From Siphlonurus alternatus (taxonomy: Eukaryota > Arthropoda > Insecta > Ephemeroptera > Siphlonuridae), in contig OX463778.1 of NCBI GenBank assembly GCA_949825025.1, positions 5,595,142 to 5,659,141 on the forward strand: a DNA stretch of 64,000 bases. The letters are read 5' to 3'. This document shows, piece by piece, positions 23,743-64,000 of this stretch. Numbering within the stretch: the first letter of the stretch is position 1; every line of letters starts with the position of its first letter. The notes under the pieces were generated by a model that saw only the letters and a program-made list of their open reading frames with translations, was not told where the DNA came from and did no database searches. The position numbers and the translations under genes were made by a program.

Positions 23743-24122
23743 CGAGCGTGGCGCAGTGCATTGACCGGTTCTCGTTAGATCACCGAAGTCAGGTTACGTC
23801 GAGCGTGGTTAGTACTTGGATGGGTGACCGTTTCAAGTAAAAAATACGCTGCTACCTCCCTGGGGTAAATTCGTCTCGCTTTCAACCCAGTGCAGTGATG
23901 CACTTGTGTGTGGTTCCCCAGGCTTTGGACATCGCTTTGGTCCATTGAGAAAAAGTAGAGGTGTCCGTCCTGACTGAGGTTTTCCACGGTTCCCTCAGTT
24001 TCACCTCAGCGAATGCTGGGACGCGTAAGCATGCAGGCCGTGGCCACTATCCGTTCCCTACCTTATCCCTACCCAGTACCCCGCCGCGAGCTGTAAGCTC
24101 TTAGGGGTGTATCCTTGTAGGA
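23743..24122 (+). mobile_element. SINE with 5S-like head (type 2)
   Basis: GAGCGTGGCGCAGTGC, GGTTCTCGTTAGATCACCGA, GTTAGTACTTGGATGGGTGA, body CGTCCTGACTGAGGTTTTCC, tail with CCCTACCCAGTACCCCGCC. The best 5S match of all copies: ACGTCGAGCGTGGTTAGTAC. Confidence 0.88.
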
Positions 24123-24125
24123 CCA

Positions 24126-25150
24126 CAGAGACCCTTTTCAAATTCAAATTCATATTGTTATTTATTCAGCAACAGTTACAGAACCAAGGCACTAAATATA
24201 ATAAAACAGACAACACCACACACATAAAAAAAAAGAGAAAAATATAATACATAATAATAAATAATAATCAAAATGTAAGGCACTAATTATACATTGTCAA
24301 AGGAAAATATAAAAAAAAGTATTAATAATTTAGAACAAAGCATTCATCACCTTAGTCCGAAATTGACATAATGAATAGTTGAAAATGTCCACATTGCGAT
24401 GCTCAGATGCGAATTTGTTATAGTAATTTTGTACACGAGTACAAAAAACAAACTTAGAAACATCAACACGCCCTCTCGGAGGCTTGAATAGCACTGTATG
24501 ACGATTGTGCCGAGTAGGGGCATTCACACAAAACAAATTAACTTAAAATTTTTGATGAAGACACGTAATTATTGAGAATTTTATACATAAATAACAGATC
24601 ACTTATATCACGCCTTGCATGCAAAGAATGTAGGCCTGCGTCACGACACAACGCGATGTAATTATCTTTGTTAAACACACAACATTCATCTTTTGGCACC
24701 ATAATCTTAAAAAGTTCCTCTGAATACCCTCAATTCTATCGAATTTATCTTTATGGTGAGGGGACCACACAACAGAGGCATACTCAATAATTGGTCTCAC
24801 AAGAGAAACATACAAAGAACGCACAGTATTAGCAGAGAAATCCCGACTACATGATCTACGTATCATGATGCCGAGGACCCTGAATGAGCTAGCTCTTACG
24901 TATTATTTCAACGTGTTTACCAAACGACAAGTTTGATGTGAATATTACACTAAGATCATTCACGCGCTCTATCTCAGTGTCCTCGACCTGATAAGGATAC
25001 AGTAGTGGAGTGACCTTATTAGTGAATGAAATAGTTTGACACTTATCAAAATTTAGGTCCATATATGCGCCACATGCGGCACCATTCAATAACATTGAAT
25101 AATGGTGCCGCATTTTAAAGGGTCTCTGCAAGGACGCAAGGACCATAAAT
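24126..25150 (-). pseudogene. jockey/CR1-like LINE fragment (RT C-terminal region), broken
   Basis: Minus strand in three frames: GAYMDLNFDKCQTISFTNKV; SLVRPIIEYASVVWSPHHKD then FDRIEGIQRNFLRL; VLFKPPRGRVDVSKFVFCTR then VQNYYNKF. These are the thumb/C-terminal signatures of non-LTR reverse transcriptases. Stops and shifts separate them. It ends in a (TTTA)n tract at 25165-25190. Confidence 0.8.
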
Positions 25151-25479
25151 TGTGAAGTTTTATCGATTTATTTATTTATTTATTTATCTCAGTATGTGCA
25201 TGGCTAATTAATTAATGAGCAATGGTTCCTTGCAAATTGCAGAGAGTGCAAGTTTTATATTGTATTAATTTCCAGGGTTCCTGTTCCAATACTGTATTTT
25301 AGTATGTAAGAATTAAATAATGTATTAATCTTCAATTTTACATTAATTTGTCATTAATTCATCTAATATTAGTTAAAATGTAATTTTGTATGAATTGAAT
25401 GTACTATAACAAATACTGACAAATTAGCGAAAGCTGTCAAATAAATTTCATTTCATTTGATTTTTCTCTGCATTTTCGC

Positions 25480-25687
25480 GCCAACTACGAAAAAAGGTCG
25501 TAAAAAAACATGCAGAGCCATCTATTGACAGTAAAATAATTTACGAAGACCGACTGACGAAGACAACAAAGTGCCGCCATTTGTTTTCGTCGAGTATCAT
25601 ACTACAAGGCTGTTGCAGTCCTAATTTTAACGAAAATATAAGCGTTATTTCGCTTATTTTCCGACTATGTCATATTAAAAACAGCAG
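25480..25687 (+). promoter_or_regulatory. probable YTHDC2 promoter and non-coding first exon
   Basis: Exon 1 begins at an acceptor, so an upstream 5' UTR exon is required. A good donor (AACAGCAG|GTATGA at 25688) follows unique, more GC-balanced sequence between a LINE remnant and the first intronic SINE. GCCGCCATTTG at 25573-25583 is, reversed, close to the YY1 site (AAATGGCGGC) often found at start sites of TATA-less genes. The start point itself cannot be seen. Confidence 0.4.
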
Positions 25688-26464
25688 GTATGAATCTTGT
25701 TAATGTTATTTGTGTATATGTTTATACAGGTAAAGTTTTACTGCTTGAAAATTTAACGAAAATCAACTCGTTAACTTTGCTACGTTCTAGATGAGCGCTG
25801 CACGATTCTTTTCAGACTTGAATTTCGACGACGACTTTGATTGATTTATCATGCTATTCATGCTATGGGTCACTATTAATATTTGTGGCTAGCGAAATCA
25901 CGGTTCTAGAATCTTAAATAGTCAAAATTATTATGAACTACCTGTAGCGAAATTTTAATTTCCTCGATCTACCTCCCTCTGACCTCATGGCCCTGCTTGG
26001 GACTTGACTTGAGAATCATGTCTGGACGCGTCTGGACATGCGTTTCTATGTTCCAGTGTGAAAATTGGTATTAGGTCTGCTCGTTCATGCACAAATTGAT
26101 TCATAAATGAAATAAACGATGTGTATAGGTAAAACATAAATAAAATCTGATTTTTTATCAATCTATTGTTTCACTTTTGAAGGGTAGAAAACGTATGCAT
26201 ATCATATGCATACATTTTAATGGTGGAGTTTTGACAATGATGACAGTATTTTGGTATTTTGAGCTTTCCGATTACCGTAGCTGCCTCTAAAATCTGAATC
26301 CATAATCCACTGCAGCGAAGATGAATTCACAATTTTTTTTTGCCTTAATTTTTAGCTTTTTTTTTTATACTGAACTCTAGTATAGGGTATGCATACTAGC
26401 CACAATTAAGTGACTGAATTTACCTCCCGGCTCTTCTTAGACCCTACTTTTTTGGGTCCCTTTC
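25688..26464 (+). other. probable YTHDC2 intron 1, no repeat recognised
   Basis: AT-rich; no coding exon or known repeat from this window. Confidence 0.4.
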
Positions 26465-26690
26465 CGAACCGGGGCGGCCATGGCCTAATCCATCCATCCC
26501 AGCATTCGCCTGGTTGTAACTGAAGAAATCATGAAAACCTCAGTCAGGATGGTCGGCAATTGTTGGAGGATGTCATCAATCACCTCCCGGATGCACGAGT
26601 GGGTGTTCTTTAGCAACCGCCACTTGTGAAAAGTTTGGCGGTGCATGGCTGGGATCGAACTCACAACCATCCGATATTTTGCCTTATGAG
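26465..26690 (-). mobile_element. tRNA-type SINE
   Basis: Minus strand: ATGGTTGTGAGTTCGATCCC (B-box GTTCGATCC), GACCATCCTGACTGAGGTTT body, then GGCCATGGCCGCCCC and a tail. Only the 3' half of the tRNA part is clear. Confidence 0.7.
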
Positions 26691-26999
26691 AAACAAAAAT
26701 AAATGCTTACACTGCATTTGTGAATTTTTGCGAACGTTATGCAGTATCATATGTGTTTTTTTTTATTAAATTTTCTCCTCTAAATTTAAAATATTTTTTT
26801 TTCCTCTTCTAACTCCTGCCACTCGGGCACTTCTGTCTAGATGGAAAGGGCTTGTTTAGGTCTATGGAATGATGTTTATGCTGCTGAAATGTCAGATATT
26901 GGTGAAGATTCTGCAACCTCTCTGTTTATATTTCTTTTAAAAATATCTGAACCTACCTTGTGGAGGCGTTATTTGATAATGTGTTGATTGTATCAATCA

Positions 27000-27300
27000 A
27001 TTAAAGATTAATGTCAGTGGGCTTGGTAGATGGTGAAGCACTCTGAAAATTTCAACAAACCTAACTGACACCAGGAAATAATTTTCCTTGAAAAAAATTG
27101 GACCAAATTCGGTGAAATTTTTGAGATTATCAGCATTTAATAGCATTGTTTAAATGGAGACTGCTGTGACTTTTAGTCAAATCAGTATCTTTTCACATGA
27201 AAAAATTAGATCTACATCAAATTTGTTGTTTTTATGTATCGGCAAACCAACAGTTATTTTGTCCTTTACTTTATGTACCAAAAATATTTTCAGTTTACCG
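27000..27300 (+). repeat. dispersed repeat L
   Basis: AGATGGTGAAGCACTCTGAA, TTTTAGTCAAATC, TTCACATGAAAAAATTA and TTATTTTGTCCTT recur in order at 58160-58800. Confidence 0.6.
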
Positions 27301-27477
27301 TCGGAAAATATTGAGCAATGGCCGTCGCTGTGATATTAATCCTTAATCAATACTGTACTGAGTGTACCGGTATTGTTAATCAGGGGGCATACATGACAAA
27401 AATATGTCAATTATTCCAAAATACAAATCAATCAAACACTGCATTCTTGTCTACCGGCAATTTATTAGATTATTTAC

Positions 27478-27785
27478 CAGAGACCCTACAGAGACCTCCG
27501 TGTCTTATGGGTAGAAATTTGAAGAACCTTGAATTTAGTTCCATCGGAATTCTGAGTGGCCACACTACTATCGACCTACTGTTGGTTTCGTCATCAGTGA
27601 CGTCATCCGAAATGGCCAATCGGCGATTTTGTGATAAGTGATTGGCCAGCTCGAATGACGTCATTAATAATGAAACCATGATGATTGGTTGATAGTGGCG
27701 TGGCCACTCAGAATTCCTGTGGAACTAAATTCAAGGTTCTTCAAATTTCTACCCATAAGACACGGAGGTCTCTGTAGGGTCTCTG
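27478..27785. mobile_element. 308-bp palindromic element with exact 9-bp duplication
   Basis: CAGAGACCCTACAGAGACCT and its exact inverse; arms about 110 bases. Flanks ATTATTTAC at 27469-27477 and 27786-27794 are identical. A 9-bp duplication fits Mutator-like elements. It ends 95 bases before YTHDC2 exon 1. Confidence 0.85.
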
Positions 27786-27891
27786 ATTATTTACAAGACT
27801 GCAATGTCCTGATTAGACTGTAAGCCTTGCAGTCTAAAAATACAGAACAAAATATTAATAAGATGCATGTTGTGTTACAGATCAAGTGAAA

Positions 27892-62664
<34,773 letters not shown>

Positions 62665-62879
62665 GTACTTACGAGTACCAGCAGTTTGTCTCATTCCAGT
62701 GGAAAACCCACATGAGATTCGTTACTACATTCTTTGATAGAGGAACTCGAGTTATGATTTTTGAGATTGTTTTCTACCCTCTAACATCTTTAGTATCATG
62801 AAATATCTAGCATAAAGGCATAACATGACATTAGTCATTACAGCATTTTGCAACCTAAATATGATATTAAAGGTTAAGG

Positions 62880-63200
62880 ATTGACCTCAGTTGATTGAGA
62901 TCTCGGAATAGGCCCCCTTAAATGCTACAAGATTTACAGAGAACTTAGAACTCGCCATCAATAAGTGGCATGTAAATTTTGAAAAAAAGATCTGTCTGAT
63001 CAGTTTTAAGAAAAATGATGTAGAACATTGGCCCTATGGATGGAAACCGGAAATGTAGCTGTTATGAGGAAACCGCCCCCTTGAATCTGCTCAAACCATA
63101 AGCGATTGAGTTTTAGAGCATTCTTGAATTTTTAAAATTTTAAAGTTAATTTCATTTGATTCCATCTGACAGAAATTTCCTTTGACTCGCATAGTAACTG
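62880..63200 (+). mobile_element. element K, intact copy
   Basis: GGATTGACCTCAGTT and AACTGAGGTCAATCGTG termini are inverted. The interrupted copy is at 5225-6110. Confidence 0.65.
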
Positions 63201-63529
63201 AGGTCAATCGTGACAATAATTAATAACTTGTGCCCGTCATTCAATCAATATAGATAAAAAAAAAAAATATATATAAAAACATGAAGGTTGTTTTTTCTCT
63301 TTTTAACAACTGAGCAGCTTTCTGTGTTAGCGAGCCCATTAATAACGTTCAAAACATCAAGCCATTTTTTTTAGACTAGAAACACTTAAATGGTGGGATA
63401 CATTAGTGTGACATTATTTTTTGTACACCTCTGGACAGTCTGAGTTGCTGTGGCTCCAAGAAACAAAGGAATGCACATTTGCTGTTAGGATAGGTAATAA
63501 CTTACTTTATAGTTAAAAAGTTGATAGTC

Positions 63530-63870
63530 ACATTAAAGTATCAATCTCAAGAATTTTTACTGCAAAAATGGATAGAGGGTGCAAAGTTATGTTACTCTGA
63601 TTTTTTTTTTTCAGATTTTTTAGAGGCCTGGAAGTATTGCTAAAAAGTTTTGTGAAGTTGGATTCTAACCCACGGTTCTTTTAGGTCCTATTTTTTTTTT
63701 TTTTATTAAGAGAAGCATCAAGAGGTGTAGGCATCACTTTCACTGTACTTTCAATAATTTTTTTTAAAAGTAGTTCCCGGCATAGAAAAAAAAATAAATA
63801 AAAAAATGTAAATAACTTTGCACCCTCTATCCATTTCTGCAGTAAAAATTTTTGAGGTCGATACTCCATT
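63530..63870. repeat. palindromic family P
   Basis: AAAGTATCAATCTC, AGAGGGTGCAAAGTTATG, GGTCCTATTTTT, TTTGAGGTCGATACTCCATT. Last recognised feature; no YTH exon follows before 64000. Confidence 0.72.
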
Positions 63871-64000
63871 CGTACTTATAATTAGACAAAGTGGCAACAC
63901 TTACAAACAGAGCGAGGGTATCGTTCATGCTGTCTGAATTTCAATTCTCTCTGTAGACTTTGTGAAGGCAAACTGAAACTCTCCTCACTGCTTTAACAGT

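Noticed and set aside
23743..23850. 5S rRNA gene
   Set aside because: Only the internal promoter part matches; 5' and 3' ends differ and a SINE body follows.
63930..64000. last YTHDC2 exon after CTCTCTGTAG
   Set aside because: Reads ACT TTG TGA in the required phase and lacks YTH motifs.

Overview
The window is animal nuclear DNA, almost certainly from an invertebrate. One gene can be read with confidence: a YTHDC2-type RNA helicase on the + strand. Twenty-four coding exons run from 27892 to 62664. All introns are GT-AG and every junction keeps phase, giving 3768 coding bases (1256 codons) without a stop. Exons are GC-rich and short; introns are AT-rich and full of transposons. The reading gives, in order, an R3H domain, a DEAH-type helicase core (sequence DEVH) with ankyrin repeats inserted between the two RecA lobes, winged-helix/HA2 and OB regions, and the first 40 or so residues of the m6A-binding YTH domain. 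The rest of the YTH domain lies past the right edge.

Left part (1-25500): no firm gene. It is a mosaic of SINEs with 5S-rRNA-like or tRNA-like heads, short inverted-repeat DNA elements, a folded-back mariner-like element, a nested foldback element with internal tandem units, and two decayed LINE 3' ends. Two weak gene hints lie on the minus strand: a possible signal-peptide exon near 16379-16560 and an open stretch at 14215-14472. A likely non-coding first exon of YTHDC2, ending in a donor at 25687, marks the right boundary.

Gene part (25500-64000): introns carry an antisense LINE with a 482-codon open reverse transcriptase region (intron 3), a pogo-like 1.27 kb element (intron 4), a 114-bp hairpin minisatellite (intron 10), a 3.9 kb near-perfect palindrome (intron 16), TTAA-flanked foldback MITEs, and at least ten copies of one palindromic family that I see only inside this gene. 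Several insertions are nested, and in four cases the sequence shows the order of events.

The organism cannot be named from the sequence. The 5S-like SINE heads and the central domain they share with tRNA-headed SINEs suggest an arthropod or other protostome (inference). The most unusual property of the window is that the pre-mRNA of an RNA helicase/m6A-reader gene carries dozens of long inverted repeats, one with arms of about 1.2 kb.
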